Assembly (NCBI RefSeq): GCF_036195045.1
Contig: NZ_CP108100.1
Coordinates: 4,216,001 to 4,280,000, forward strand
Length of the DNA: 64,000 nucleotides
DNA from: Streptomyces sp. NBC_00236
Lineage (GTDB): Bacteria; Actinomycetota; Actinomycetes; Streptomycetales; Streptomycetaceae
Reading direction: 5' to 3'
The position numbers and the translations under genes are program-made. Shown here piece after piece: positions 25,093-33,267 of the stretch (its first letter is position 1; every line of letters begins with the position of its first letter). The notes beneath the pieces are model-generated. The model was not told where the DNA came from. It worked only from the letters and a program-made list of their open reading frames with translations, and made no database searches.

Positions 25093-25151
25093 GGTCTTGA
25101 AAACCGTCGTGGCAGCGATGTCACCGTGGGTTCAAATCCCACACCCACCGC
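25093..25151 (+). repeat. attR of AICE-1
   Basis: A 59-bp copy of the tRNA-Ser(UGA) 3' end, identical to attL. The 5' half of a tRNA is missing, so this is the displaced original 3' end. Confidence 0.95.
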
Positions 25152-25172
25152 CAGGTCAGAGAAACAGCAGGT

Positions 25173-25209
25173 CACAGGGCGGGTCTCCGGTTCGGAGGCC
25201 CGCCCTGTG
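25173..25209 (+). terminator. Original tRNA-Ser terminator beyond attR
   Basis: A 16-bp stem with one G-T pair (CACAGGGCGGGTCTCC with GGAGGCCCGCCCTGTG), 21 bp past attR. It would have ended tRNA-Ser before the element inserted. Confidence 0.7.
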
Positions 25210-25428
25210 CGTGTGCTGCGGGTGCCTGCGGGCGGTGTTGACCTGCGGTACGGGCATGAGCGGACCGGAATCATCCGCCACGGCGGACTCGCTCCCCCCG
25301 GCCGACGACTCGAACTCCGCCCGCCACCGGGGCCGGTGGCGGGCCACGAGCAGGGGACCGCGCTCATCGGAAACGGCGTGGCGACAGAGGCTGGACCCTG
25401 TGCGGGTGGTTCCACGGGTGAACGGTAC

Positions 25429-26343
25429 TCATCGTGGGGGCTCGCAGCGGGTGCGGGTGCGGGTGAGGCGGGCGGCGGAGGCGATGGTGGCCCGGGCCTC
25501 GTGTTCGGGGAGGCCGGTGCCGATGGCGGCCCGGGTGAGGGCGTCGGCCAACGTGTCGCCGAAGCCGTGTTCGTAGGCGCGGCAGGCCGCCCAGAAGAGC
25601 CGGGTGTTGCGCTGGCCCTCGTCCGCGGCCAGGACGAACTGGACCAGTCCGCGGCCCTGGTCGCGATGGCCGTGATCGGAACGGGTTCCGTCGGGACGGC
25701 CGTGGTGGTGCCGTGGGCGGGCCGGAGGCGTCAGCAGGTGGAGCAGGGCGCTCGGGCAGGGTGCGGGCGGGAGGCTGCCGGTGCCGGGTACGAGGCGGTA
25801 GGTGCCGTGGGCGGTGACCGAGCCGGGGCCGACCAGGTAGCCGCCGGAGCCGCGGATGTCGATGCCGGGGGCGAGGCGGCCGGCGGAGTTCGGTACGGCC
25901 ACGCCGGGCGGGCCGGACAGCCAGAGGTGGTGGCCGCCCGAGGGGGTGAGCACCGTGACGGTCGGCGGGAGGGTGAACAGGTGCTGCAGGGCCAGTTGTC
26001 GCAGGGCCGCCACGGAGTCGGTCCGGCCGGCGGCATCGATGTCGAGGTCGATGCCGATGAGGTGGTGCGGGGCGCGTCCGCAGGCGATGCCGTAGCCGGT
26101 GGCCCAGGGGGCGGCGGCGAAGAGGGCGCGGACGGCGGTGGGGTCGGTGGTGGCGTCGTGGACGCCGTGTCCGGGACGGCCGCAGGCGCCCCGGCAGCCG
26201 GACGAAGGGTTCTCGTCGCGGTGCGGGGAGCGCAGGGCGGGGAGTTTGGCGGCGGACAGCGGGATGACGGGGAGCCCGTGCTCGGCGGCGGAGAGCGCGT
26301 GGGCCAGGGCCAGGGTGGCGGTTCGCCGGTCGATGGTGGCCAT
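25429..26343 (-). CDS. Orphan bifunctional primase-polymerase
   Basis: A 304-residue Prim-Pol (AEP-type) domain protein. The metal pair is D99-x-D101 in IGIDLDI, followed by GGHHLWL (H138) and D162 in GIDIRGSGGYLVGPGS. A C-terminal helical region includes NTRLFWAACRAYEHGFGD. Unlike the gene at 138-860 the catalytic residues are present. It lies just outside attR of AICE-1, so it is chromosomal or a relic of an older element. No helicase or transfer gene is next to it. ATG 26343 has no evident ribosome binding site. An SOS-box-like site lies 11-26 bp upstream, suggesting a short-leader, damage-responsive transcript. Confidence 0.85.
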   Translation of the reverse strand: MATIDRRTATLALAHALSAAEHGLPVIPLSAAKLPALRSPHRDENPSSGCRGACGRPGHGVHDATTDPTAVRALFAAAPWATGYGIACGRAPHHLIGIDLDIDAAGRTDSVAALRQLALQHLFTLPPTVTVLTPSGGHHLWLSGPPGVAVPNSAGRLAPGIDIRGSGGYLVGPGSVTAHGTYRLVPGTGSLPPAPCPSALLHLLTPPARPRHHHGRPDGTRSDHGHRDQGRGLVQFVLAADEGQRNTRLFWAACRAYEHGFGDTLADALTRAAIGTGLPEHEARATIASAARLTRTRTRCEPPR

Positions 26344-26353
26344 GGTTCCATGT

Positions 26354-26369
26354 TCGTACGGATGTTCGA
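26354..26369 (-). promoter_or_regulatory. SOS-box-like site before Prim-Pol gene
   Basis: Read on the minus strand it is TCGAACATCCGTACGA, matching the actinobacterial LexA consensus TCGAAC-N4-GTTCGA at 11 of 12 defined positions. It lies 11-26 bases before the start codon. Confidence 0.45.
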
Positions 26370-26653
26370 ATAAGGGAAGAGGGTGGGGGTGTGAGGGGGT
26401 GGTCGGGACTCGGTGGCGGAACGCTTCTCCTCCCGTGGGGCGCGGGCTCGCTTCATGAACCGGGCTGACCTGGGAGTTTGTGTGATCTGGGCGTTTATCT
26501 TCGCTTCCTCATGCTTGCGAGGGAATCGGATCGCGTGGGTGGTTCGCCGGTGCGGTGCTGGGCAACTTTGATCTCGCGACGTCGTGACCATCGCCGGGGC
26601 GGTCGGCCAACTGCCCGGGTTCAGCCTTACTTTCGGTTCCTGGAGGAATAGAC

Positions 26654-26965
26654 ATGGCAAGCATCCGTACCGCTCGTGCCCTCGCCGTTGTTGCCGCCCT
26701 GCCTCTTGCCGCCGTTCTCCTCGGCGGTGTGGCCCAGGCCGACAACGGCTCGTTCGCGAACGACGGATCGAACGCGGGAGTGGCCACGATCAGCGGCAGC
26801 GGGGTCGGTGGGGACAACTTCGGTAACGCGTCCACCTCGCAGCAGCAGGCCACCGGCTCCGGGGCGTCGAACCAGAGCAACTCCGCCCAGGTCAACGGCT
26901 CGACGTTCACCGACATCGACCAGTCCACGCACAACCTGGCGGTGAACTTCACCAACCTCTGGTGA
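26654..26965 (+). CDS. Small secreted Gln/Asn/Ser-rich protein
   Basis: A 103-residue precursor with a Sec signal peptide (MASIRTARALAVVAALPLAAVLLGGVAQA, cleavage after AQA at 29). The 74-residue mature part is rich in Asn, Ser, Gln, Gly and Thr and has no cysteine. It includes STSQQQATGSGASNQSNSAQ and a hydrophobic end HNLAVNFTNLW. It is not a chaplin or rodlin by sequence. The composition is like that of surface-assembling or amyloid-prone proteins, but this is only inference. GGAGGA precedes the ATG. No gene is coupled to it. Confidence 0.75.
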   Translation: MASIRTARALAVVAALPLAAVLLGGVAQADNGSFANDGSNAGVATISGSGVGGDNFGNASTSQQQATGSGASNQSNSAQVNGSTFTDIDQSTHNLAVNFTNLW

Positions 26966-27200
26966 TCCGGTGCCTGCCGCGGTCCGGTCGGGGGGTCGGG
27001 CCGCGGTTGGGGGAGCGACGGCCTGCGTGTCGCCACTGCGGTGGCGGACGCGGGCCGTTGGACCTTCGGGACCGGGTGAGGAATGGGGGCCGAGCAGGAG
27101 TCCGGGGAGGCCGGGGCTGGTGTTGAGGGGGCGGGAGCGGAGGTGGGTGGGGAATCCGGGCGCGGGTCCGGCCGTCCGGTGCCTTGACAGGGGAACGGAA

Positions 27201-27217
27201 TCTGACGGACAGTCAGA
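27201..27217. promoter_or_regulatory. TetR-type operator before igr-like operon
   Basis: A perfect palindrome TCTGAC-GGACA-GTCAGA, 40 bp before the first gene and just downstream of a TTGACA hexamer (27184-27189). No regulator gene is adjacent. Confidence 0.6.
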
Positions 27218-27256
27218 AACCCTGATCCTCGTGCCCGTTCCCGGGAGGCAGTCGAC

Positions 27257-28438
27257 GTGCATCTGGCCCCGACCGAGCGCCAGCAGGAGCTGCGCGCCGA
27301 ACTCCGTGCCTACTTCGGTGAAGTCATGCCCGCAGGCGGCGGGCACGCCGGCCCCGCCTCCCCGGATCCGGGCCCGGACGCGCAGCGGCGGCTGCTGCGT
27401 CGCATCGGGGCCGACGGGATGCTCGGTCTCGGCTGGCCCGTCGAGTACGGGGGGCAGGGGCGCGGCGCGGACGAACAGTTCGTGTTCTTCGACGAGGCCT
27501 ACCGGGCCGGCGCCCCGGTCTCCATGGTCACCCTGAACACGGTCGGTCCGACACTCATGAAGTACGGAACGGAGGCCCAGAAGGAGTACTTCCTGCCGCG
27601 CATCCTGGCGGGCGAGCTCGTCTTCGCCATCGGCTACAGCGAGCCGGAGGCCGGTACCGACCTCGCTGCGCTGCGCACCCGGGCCGTACGCGACGGCGAC
27701 TCCTGGGTCATCGACGGGCAGAAGATCTTCACCAGCAACGCGCAGAACGCGGACTGGATATGGCTTGCCTGCCGTACGGATCCGGACGCGCCCAAGCACC
27801 GGGGCATCTCGATCGTTCTCGTGCCCACGGACGCGCCCGGCTTCAGCTGGACGCCCATCGACACGGTGGGCGGGCTGACCACGACCGCCACCTACTACGA
27901 CGGTGTGCGCGTGCCCGTGACCGCGCTCGTTGGCGCGGAGAACGGCGGCTGGGGGTTGATCACCAACCAGCTGAACCATGAACGGGTGGCGCTCGCCGCG
28001 ATCGGCATGCAGGCCGAGGACTTCTACGAAGCGGCGCTCGCCTTCGCCCGTACTCCCGATCCCATGACGGGGAGGCGGCCGGCCGACGAGCCGTGGGTCC
28101 GCTCGCGGCTGGCCGAGGCGCATGCCCGGCTCGCGGCGACGCGCCTACTCAACTGGCGCCTGGTGGGGGCCGTGGGAGCGGGAGCGCTGGCCCCCGGCGA
28201 TGCGAGCGGCGTGAAGTTCGCCGGGACCGAAAGCGCTGTGGAGGTGTATCGCATGTGCCAGGAGGTCACGGGCGATGCCGGGTCGGTCCGCAGCGGTTCG
28301 CCCGGCGCCTTCGGGGACGGGGAGCTGGAGCGGATGAACAGGGCGGCGCAGATCAACACCTTCGGGGGCGGGGTGAGCGAGGTGCAGCGGGAGATCGTCG
28401 CGACGATGCGGCTCGGAATGAAGAGGGGGAAACGGTGA
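27257..28438 (+). CDS. Acyl-CoA dehydrogenase, ChsE1/FadE28-like
   Basis: A 393-residue flavin acyl-CoA dehydrogenase. It has the family segments GYSEPEAGTDLAALRTRA, WVIDGQKIFTSNAQNADW, and near the C-terminus FGGGVSEVQREIVATMRLG. It oxidises an acyl-CoA to the enoyl-CoA. With the second dehydrogenase three genes on, it resembles the heteromeric ChsE1-ChsE2 pair of mycobacteria, which acts on the three-carbon steroid side chain. GTG 27257 has GGGAGG 8 bases upstream. GTGA overlap with the next gene. It is the first gene of a tightly coupled five-gene operon. Confidence 0.85.
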   Translation: MHLAPTERQQELRAELRAYFGEVMPAGGGHAGPASPDPGPDAQRRLLRRIGADGMLGLGWPVEYGGQGRGADEQFVFFDEAYRAGAPVSMVTLNTVGPTLMKYGTEAQKEYFLPRILAGELVFAIGYSEPEAGTDLAALRTRAVRDGDSWVIDGQKIFTSNAQNADWIWLACRTDPDAPKHRGISIVLVPTDAPGFSWTPIDTVGGLTTTATYYDGVRVPVTALVGAENGGWGLITNQLNHERVALAAIGMQAEDFYEAALAFARTPDPMTGRRPADEPWVRSRLAEAHARLAATRLLNWRLVGAVGAGALAPGDASGVKFAGTESAVEVYRMCQEVTGDAGSVRSGSPGAFGDGELERMNRAAQINTFGGGVSEVQREIVATMRLGMKRGKR

Positions 28439-29448
28439 CGGCCGGGCAGGGCGTTCCGGACGAGCTGTACGAGCGGCTCAGGGCGTACGAGGGCCGGGCG
28501 GCGGCCACTGCGGGCATCGGCAAGGACCGGGTGAACGAGCCGATGATCAGGCACTGGTGCGAGGCGATGGGGGACACGCACCCCGCCTACGGCGGACCCG
28601 ATGCCGTCGCCCCGCCGACGATGCTCCAGGCGTGGACGATGGGCGGACTGTCCGGGCACACGGACCGGAGCGGGGCCTACGACGAACTCCTCGGGCTCCT
28701 CGACGGGGCCGGATACACCTCCGTGGTCGCGACCGACTGCGAGCAGGAGTATCTGCGGCCCCTGCGACCCGGGGACCGGATCACCTTCGACGCGGTGATA
28801 GAGGCGGTGTCGGAGCGCAAGACGACGAAACTGGGGACGGGCTATTTCGTCACCACACGCATGGACGTCAGGGCGCAGGAAGAACTCGCCGGGACGCATC
28901 GCTTCCGCATCCTCAAATACCGGCCCGCCAAGCCGAAGCCGAGGCAGAAGACCACCCCCGAGCCCGGGAGCGAAACCGCGGGAACGGAAACGGGAACGGA
29001 AACGGAAACGGGAGGGGGAAAGGGGCAAGGGAACGCGCTGCGTTCCAGGCCGGTGATCAACCGGGACAACGCCGGATTCTGGGAGGGCGTCGCCTCCCAC
29101 CGGCTGCTGATCCAGCGTTGCACCGCGTGCGAGGCACTCCGCTTCCCCTGGCTGCCCGGATGCAACGCCTGTGGGTCGCCCGACTGGGACACGGTCGAGG
29201 CATTGGGTGAGGGCACCGTCTTCAGCCATGTCGTGATGCACCACCCGTCCTTCCCCGCCTTCAGCGAAGACGGGGAGGGCGGGCCGTATGCCGTGGCGCT
29301 GATCGAGCTCGCGGAGGGGGTCCGGATGGTCAGCAACGTCATCGGGGTGCCCTGCGACAAGGTGCGGGTGGGCATGCCGGTGCGGCTGGAGTTCCTTCGT
29401 ACGGACCCTGAGCTGGTCCTTCCGGTCTTCCGGGGAAGTGAGGGCTGA
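28435..29448 (+). CDS. MaoC-DUF35 fusion, ChsH2-like
   Basis: A 337-residue, two-domain protein. Residues about 10-165 form a MaoC-like hot-dog domain (VNEPMIRHWCEAMGDTHPAY; LRPGDRITFDAVI). A low-complexity Glu/Thr/Gly linker follows. The C-terminal DUF35 part has a zinc ribbon (CTACEALRFPWLPGCNACGS) and an OB fold (LGEGTVFSHVVMHHPSF). In mycobacteria this fusion, ChsH2, pairs its MaoC part with ChsH1 for hydration, and its DUF35 part with Ltp2 as an aldolase. Both partners follow here. The start is GTG 28435 in a GTGA overlap. Confidence 0.87.
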   Translation: MTAGQGVPDELYERLRAYEGRAAATAGIGKDRVNEPMIRHWCEAMGDTHPAYGGPDAVAPPTMLQAWTMGGLSGHTDRSGAYDELLGLLDGAGYTSVVATDCEQEYLRPLRPGDRITFDAVIEAVSERKTTKLGTGYFVTTRMDVRAQEELAGTHRFRILKYRPAKPKPRQKTTPEPGSETAGTETGTETETGGGKGQGNALRSRPVINRDNAGFWEGVASHRLLIQRCTACEALRFPWLPGCNACGSPDWDTVEALGEGTVFSHVVMHHPSFPAFSEDGEGGPYAVALIELAEGVRMVSNVIGVPCDKVRVGMPVRLEFLRTDPELVLPVFRGSEG

Positions 29449-29449
29449 C

Positions 29450-30508
29450 ATGGATTTCACGCCGAGCGAGGAACAGGCCGCGGCGCAGGGGCTGGCGGCC
29501 CGGATCTTCGGTGATCTGTCCACGCATGAACGCCTGGTCCAGGCCGGCAGCGGTACGGACGCCGGGCTCTGGAAGGAGATCTGCGCGGCCGGACTGCCCG
29601 GCGCAGCGGAGGAGACCGGGCTCCTCGGGCTGGTGCTGCTCGCGGAGGAGCAGGGCCGGACGACCGCGCAGGTGCCGTTCGTGGCGAGCTGTGTGTACGG
29701 GATCCTCGCCGTCGCCGAGCACGGTACGGACGAACAGCGCGAGCGCCTGCTGCCCTCGTTCCGGGACGGGACGGCGGTGGCGGCAGGGGCGTTCCCGGCC
29801 GGCGGCACGGTGCACGCGGTGGCGGACACGGGCGCGGACGCCGAGGCGGGCGGCCGGCTGAACGGCAGTGTCCCGCTGGTTCCGTGGCTGCGGGACGCCA
29901 CCCATGTCCTGGTCGCGGCTGCGGACCGGAGCCTGTGGATCGTGCGGACCGCGGGCCCGGGAGTGGTGACGGAATCCGTGGAGACCACGGCCCCATGGTC
30001 GGCGGGGCGGCTCGCCCTGGACGGGGCGCCCGCGGAGCGGCTGGGCGGCTCGGGGGCGTACGAGGAGGTGCTGGCCGGCGCCCGGACGGCGTTCGCCGGA
30101 GTGCAGGCAGGGGTGTGCGCCGGTTCGCTGGCCCGCGCGGTCGAACACACCGGAGCCCGCGAGCAGTTCGGGCGTCCGCTCTCGACGAATCAGGCGGTGC
30201 TGTTGCGGGCCGCCGACGCGTACATGGACACCGAGGCGATACGCGTCACGGCGTACGAGGCGGCATGGCGGCACGATGAAGGGCTGCCCTACGCGGAACA
30301 GGCGCTGACGAGCGCGTGGTGGGCGTCCGAGGCCGGAAGGCGGGTCGTCCACGCAGGTCAGCATCTGCACGGCGGCACGGGCGCCGATCTCGACCATCCC
30401 GTGCACCGCCACTTCCTCTGGGGGCGTCAGCTCGACGCCCATCTCGGCGGCAGCGGCGCGGTACTTCAGGAACTCGGCGAACTGCTGGTGAAGGAGGGAC
30501 CGGAGTGA
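29450..30508 (+). CDS. Acyl-CoA dehydrogenase, ChsE2/FadE29-like
   Basis: A 352-residue acyl-CoA dehydrogenase. It is shorter than its partner and has less typical flavin-side motifs (VAAGAFPAGGTVHAV in place of the usual TEPxAGSD loop), as expected for one half of a heteromeric enzyme. The C-terminal LHGGTGADLDHPVHRHFLWGRQ matches FadE29-type proteins. ATG 29450 starts one base after the preceding stop. Its stop lies in a GTGA overlap. It probably assembles with the first dehydrogenase. Confidence 0.82.
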   Translation: MDFTPSEEQAAAQGLAARIFGDLSTHERLVQAGSGTDAGLWKEICAAGLPGAAEETGLLGLVLLAEEQGRTTAQVPFVASCVYGILAVAEHGTDEQRERLLPSFRDGTAVAAGAFPAGGTVHAVADTGADAEAGGRLNGSVPLVPWLRDATHVLVAAADRSLWIVRTAGPGVVTESVETTAPWSAGRLALDGAPAERLGGSGAYEEVLAGARTAFAGVQAGVCAGSLARAVEHTGAREQFGRPLSTNQAVLLRAADAYMDTEAIRVTAYEAAWRHDEGLPYAEQALTSAWWASEAGRRVVHAGQHLHGGTGADLDHPVHRHFLWGRQLDAHLGGSGAVLQELGELLVKEGPE

Positions 30509-30900
30509 GGGCCGGTGAGGAACTTGCGCCGCTGGAGATCGCGGTGACCCGCACGCTGATCGTGGCAGGCGCGCTCGCCTCCCGCGACTACCAGGACGTC
30601 CACCACGACGCGGAACTGGCACGGGAGAAGGGGTCCCCGGACATCTTCATGAACATCCTGACGACCAACGGCCTGGTCGGGCGGTACGTCACCGACCGGT
30701 TCGGGCCCTCGGCCGTGCTCAGGCGGGTCGCCATCAGGCTCGGCGCCCCCAACTACCCGGGCGACACCATGGTGCTGAGCGGCACGGTCACCGCAGTGGG
30801 CGACGACGGTACGGCCGAGGTGGCGGTTGTCGGCGTCAACGGGATCGGCAGACACGTGACGGGCACGGTGACCGTCGCCGTTCCGGAGGGGGCCGCATGA
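30505..30900 (+). CDS. MaoC hydratase, ChsH1-like
   Basis: A 131-residue hot-dog protein (LEIAVTRTLIVAGALASRDYQDVHHDAELAREKG, with the D-x4-H hydratase pattern in DYQDVHHD). It would hydrate the enoyl-CoA made by the dehydrogenase pair, together with the MaoC part of the fusion protein. The start is GTG 30505 (GTGA overlap) with AAGGAGGGA upstream. The stop overlaps the next ATG. Confidence 0.82.
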   Translation: MRAGEELAPLEIAVTRTLIVAGALASRDYQDVHHDAELAREKGSPDIFMNILTTNGLVGRYVTDRFGPSAVLRRVAIRLGAPNYPGDTMVLSGTVTAVGDDGTAEVAVVGVNGIGRHVTGTVTVAVPEGAA

Positions 30901-32063
30901 GCGTGCGCAGAGCCGATTCGCTCGGTGGGAAGGCGGCGGTGGCCGGGATCGGGGCGACCGAGTTCTCCAAGGACTCCGGCCGCAGCGAACTCAAACTGGC
31001 CGTCGAGGCGGTGCACGCCGCGCTCGACGACGCGGGTCTCGCGCCCGCCGACGTCGACGGACTGGTCACCTTCACCATGGACACCAGCCCCGAGATCACC
31101 GTCGCCCAGGCGGCCGGCATCGGTGAGCTGTCGTTCTTCTCGCGCATCCACTACGGCGGCGGGGCGGCCTGCGCCACCGTCCAGCAGGCGGCTCTCGCCG
31201 TCGCCTGCGGGGTAGCGGACGTGGTCGTCTGTTACCGGGCGTTCAACGAGCGGTCGGGGCGCCGCTTCGGTTCCGGCGTGCAGCAGCGGGAGCCCACGGC
31301 CGAGGGGACCGCGCTCGGCTGGAACCTGCCCTTCGGGCTGCTCACCCCCGCCTCCTGGGTGGCCATGGCGGCTCAGCGCTATCTGCACGCGTACGGGCTG
31401 ACGCCGGAGGCCTTCGGCCATGTCGCGGTCACCGACCGGCGCCATGCCGCCAACAACCCGGCGGCGTACTTCTACGGGAAGCCGATCACCCTCGCCGACC
31501 ATGCCGCCTCCCGGTGGATCGTCGAGCCCCTGCGGCTGCTCGACTGTTGTCAGGAGACCGACGGCGGGCAGGCGATCGTCGTCACCAGCGCCGAACGGGC
31601 CCGAGACCTGCGGCAGCCGCCCGCGGTGATCGTCGCGGCGGCCCAGGGCGCCGGACGGGCACAGGAGCAGATGACGAGCTTCTACCGCGACGATCTGACG
31701 GGGCTGCCGGAGATGGGCGTCGTCGCCCGCCAGCTGTGGCGCAACTCGGGGCTGGCCCCCTCGGACATCGACGTGGCGATCCTGTACGACCACTTCACCC
31801 CGTTCGTGCTGATGCAACTGGAGGAGTTCGGCTTCTGCGGACCGGGTGAAGCCGCGGACTTCGTGGCCGCCGACGCCCTGCCTCTGAACACCCATGGCGG
31901 TCAGCTGGGCGAGGCGTACCTGCACGGGATGAACGGCATCGCGGAGGCGGTCCGCCAGATCCGGGGTACGTCGGTGAACCAGATACCCGGAGCGGCCACC
32001 TCCCTGGTCACGGCAGGCACGGGGGTGCCGACCTCGGGCCTCGTGCTGGGCCAGGCAGGGTGA
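30897..32063 (+). CDS. Ltp2-like thiolase-fold lipid-transfer protein
   Basis: A 388-residue SCP-x-type thiolase-fold protein (AAVAGIGATEFSKDSGRSE; IHYGGGAACATVQQAALAV; LNTHGGQLGEAYLHGMNG). Ltp2 of mycobacteria, together with the DUF35 part of ChsH2, performs the retro-aldol step that removes propionyl-CoA from the steroid D ring. The HGG segment and the gene order support that identity over a biosynthetic thiolase. It is the last gene of the operon, followed by a strong hairpin. Confidence 0.87.
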   Translation: MSVRRADSLGGKAAVAGIGATEFSKDSGRSELKLAVEAVHAALDDAGLAPADVDGLVTFTMDTSPEITVAQAAGIGELSFFSRIHYGGGAACATVQQAALAVACGVADVVVCYRAFNERSGRRFGSGVQQREPTAEGTALGWNLPFGLLTPASWVAMAAQRYLHAYGLTPEAFGHVAVTDRRHAANNPAAYFYGKPITLADHAASRWIVEPLRLLDCCQETDGGQAIVVTSAERARDLRQPPAVIVAAAQGAGRAQEQMTSFYRDDLTGLPEMGVVARQLWRNSGLAPSDIDVAILYDHFTPFVLMQLEEFGFCGPGEAADFVAADALPLNTHGGQLGEAYLHGMNGIAEAVRQIRGTSVNQIPGAATSLVTAGTGVPTSGLVLGQAG

Positions 32064-32153
32064 AGGGCTCCGACCCTGCTCCGGCCCTGCCCCACCGTGG
32101 GAAGGCCGGGGCCGGCCGGGTGGTCTCGGGGGGACCCTGAGCTCAGAAGGAGC

Positions 32154-32184
32154 GCCACCTCCACCTACAGGAGGTGGAGGTGGC
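32154..32184 (+). terminator. Terminator of igr-like operon
   Basis: A perfect 13-bp stem GCCACCTCCACCT/AGGTGGAGGTGGC with a 5-base loop, 91 bp after the Ltp2-like gene. There is no T-tract, as is common in Streptomyces. Confidence 0.8.
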
Positions 32185-32266
32185 CCCAGTCCTACACCCT
32201 GAGGCGGACGTCGTTTCGGGACCTGGGGGCGATCCCCGCGGCGGCGTCCGCTCCTAGCGTGGAGTT

Positions 32267-32911
32267 ATGACCACGCCAGTCTGCACGGTCGCCTCCAGGG
32301 GAGCCGCTGCCACCACCCAGGCCGTCCCGCGGAGCCAGGCCGTCCCGCGCGCCCACGCTGCCATGCGCACCCCGGCCACCGCGCGACCGACGTACGGCGC
32401 GCGTGCACCGCACGTTCCGTATCCGTCGTTCACGTCCTTCGTGAAGGCCCGCGGGCCGGTGCTGCTGCGGGCCGCCCGCTCGCTCACCGCGAATCCCAGC
32501 GACGCCGAGGACCTGCTGCAGACCGCGCTGACCAAGACGTACGTCGCCTGGGAGCGGATTGAGGACCACCGGGCACTCGACGGCTATGTCCGCAGAGCTC
32601 TGCTGAACACCCGGACCTCGCAGTGGCGCAAGCGCAAGGTCGACGAGTTCGCCTGCGACGAACTGCCGGAGCAGGAGGCCGTACCGGGGCCCGACCCGGC
32701 CGAGCGGCAGACGCTGCACGACGCGATGTGGCGCGCCGTGCTGAAGCTCCCCGACCGCCAGCGGGCCATGGTCGTCCTGCGCTACTACGAGGACCTCAGC
32801 GAGGCCCAGACCGCCGAGGTGCTCGGGGTGTCCATCGGCACGGTCAAGAGCGCGGTGTCCCGGGCGCTCGGCAAGCTGCGCGAGGACCCGGAGCTGGCCC
32901 CCGTCCGGTGA
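32267..32911 (+). CDS. SigE-family RNA polymerase sigma factor
   Basis: A 214-residue group IV sigma factor. A 45-residue Ala/Thr/Pro-rich N-terminal extension precedes region 2 (FTSFVKARGPVLLRAARSLTANPSDAEDLLQTALTKTYVAWERI). Region 4 follows (LPDRQRAMVVLRYYEDLSEAQTAEVLGVSIGTVKSAVSRALGKLR). It is of the SigE-family type common in Streptomyces. No anti-sigma gene is adjacent. ATG 32267 is the first candidate; ATG 32360 region would remove part of the extension. Confidence 0.85.
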   Translation: MTTPVCTVASRGAAATTQAVPRSQAVPRAHAAMRTPATARPTYGARAPHVPYPSFTSFVKARGPVLLRAARSLTANPSDAEDLLQTALTKTYVAWERIEDHRALDGYVRRALLNTRTSQWRKRKVDEFACDELPEQEAVPGPDPAERQTLHDAMWRAVLKLPDRQRAMVVLRYYEDLSEAQTAEVLGVSIGTVKSAVSRALGKLREDPELAPVR

Positions 32912-33197
32912 CGCGTCCGGTGACGCGCAGGTCCGTCGCCGGGGTTGCACGCCCGCCCCTTGGGCTGCACGCCCGCCCCCGGGCTGCCCGCCCCCGGGCA
33001 TGGCGTCACAGGCCAAATGCCACAGGCGTCGTGAGTGCCACGACCAGCACGCCACGACCAGCACGCCACGACCATGCATGCCACGACCATGCGTGCGGCG
33101 AGCATGCACGCAGCGAGCATGCCGAGAAGCGTCCGTCGGCCTGTCCGGCTGGAGTGAAATTGCCCGGCGACACCGATTCGTTCCCTCGGGAGTAGTG
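32912..33197. repeat. Gap with 14-15-bp tandem repeats
   Basis: The interval up to the ligase start holds a cluster at 33036-33122 of about six degenerate units built on GCCACGACCAGCAC / GCCACGACCATGCA, preceded by CACGCCCGCCCC words near 32950. The units have no spacers of constant unique sequence, so this is not a CRISPR array. No gene is seen. Confidence 0.55.
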
Positions 33198-33215
33198 ACA
33201 TACCGCTTGGTATGT
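33198..33215. promoter_or_regulatory. TetR-type operator before acyl-CoA ligase
   Basis: A perfect 18-bp palindrome ACATACC-GCTT-GGTATGT, 53 bp before the ligase start. Sites of this form are typical of TetR-family control of fatty-acid CoA ligase genes. The regulator is not in the window's vicinity. Confidence 0.65.
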
Positions 33216-33267
33216 GCGCAGAATCAGCGGACCCTTACTGCCGCGTAGCGCCCACCGGGAGGACGCC

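Larger units (their letters stand above)
6378..25151. mobile_element. AICE-1: pSAM2-type integrative conjugative element
   Basis: An 18.8-kb element bounded by 59-bp direct repeats of the tRNA-Ser 3' end. It carries a full actinomycete ICE set in one direction: repressor, small regulator, FtsK translocase, spread proteins, RepSA, Xis, Int. A NUDIX immunity-type gene is divergent. Cargo comprises a left-arm GntR operon and a type IIL-like restriction-modification gene; two IS630-family insertions sit in the right arm. The integrase lies 4.3 kb from attR because of the two insertions (about 1 kb without them). All replication, transfer and integration genes look intact, so mobility is plausible. 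Confidence 0.93.

Noticed and set aside
25093..25151. A second tRNA-Ser gene
   Set aside because: Only the 3' part from the anticodon stem is present; the acceptor 5' strand and D arm are missing. It is attR.
26654..26965. Chaplin or rodlin
   Set aside because: It lacks the chaplin domain with its two cysteines and hydrophobic VQVPVH-like core, and does not resemble rodlins in length or sequence.
33036..33122. Possible CRISPR array
   Set aside because: The 14-15-bp degenerate units are contiguous, with no unique spacers of constant length. No cas gene is present anywhere in the window.
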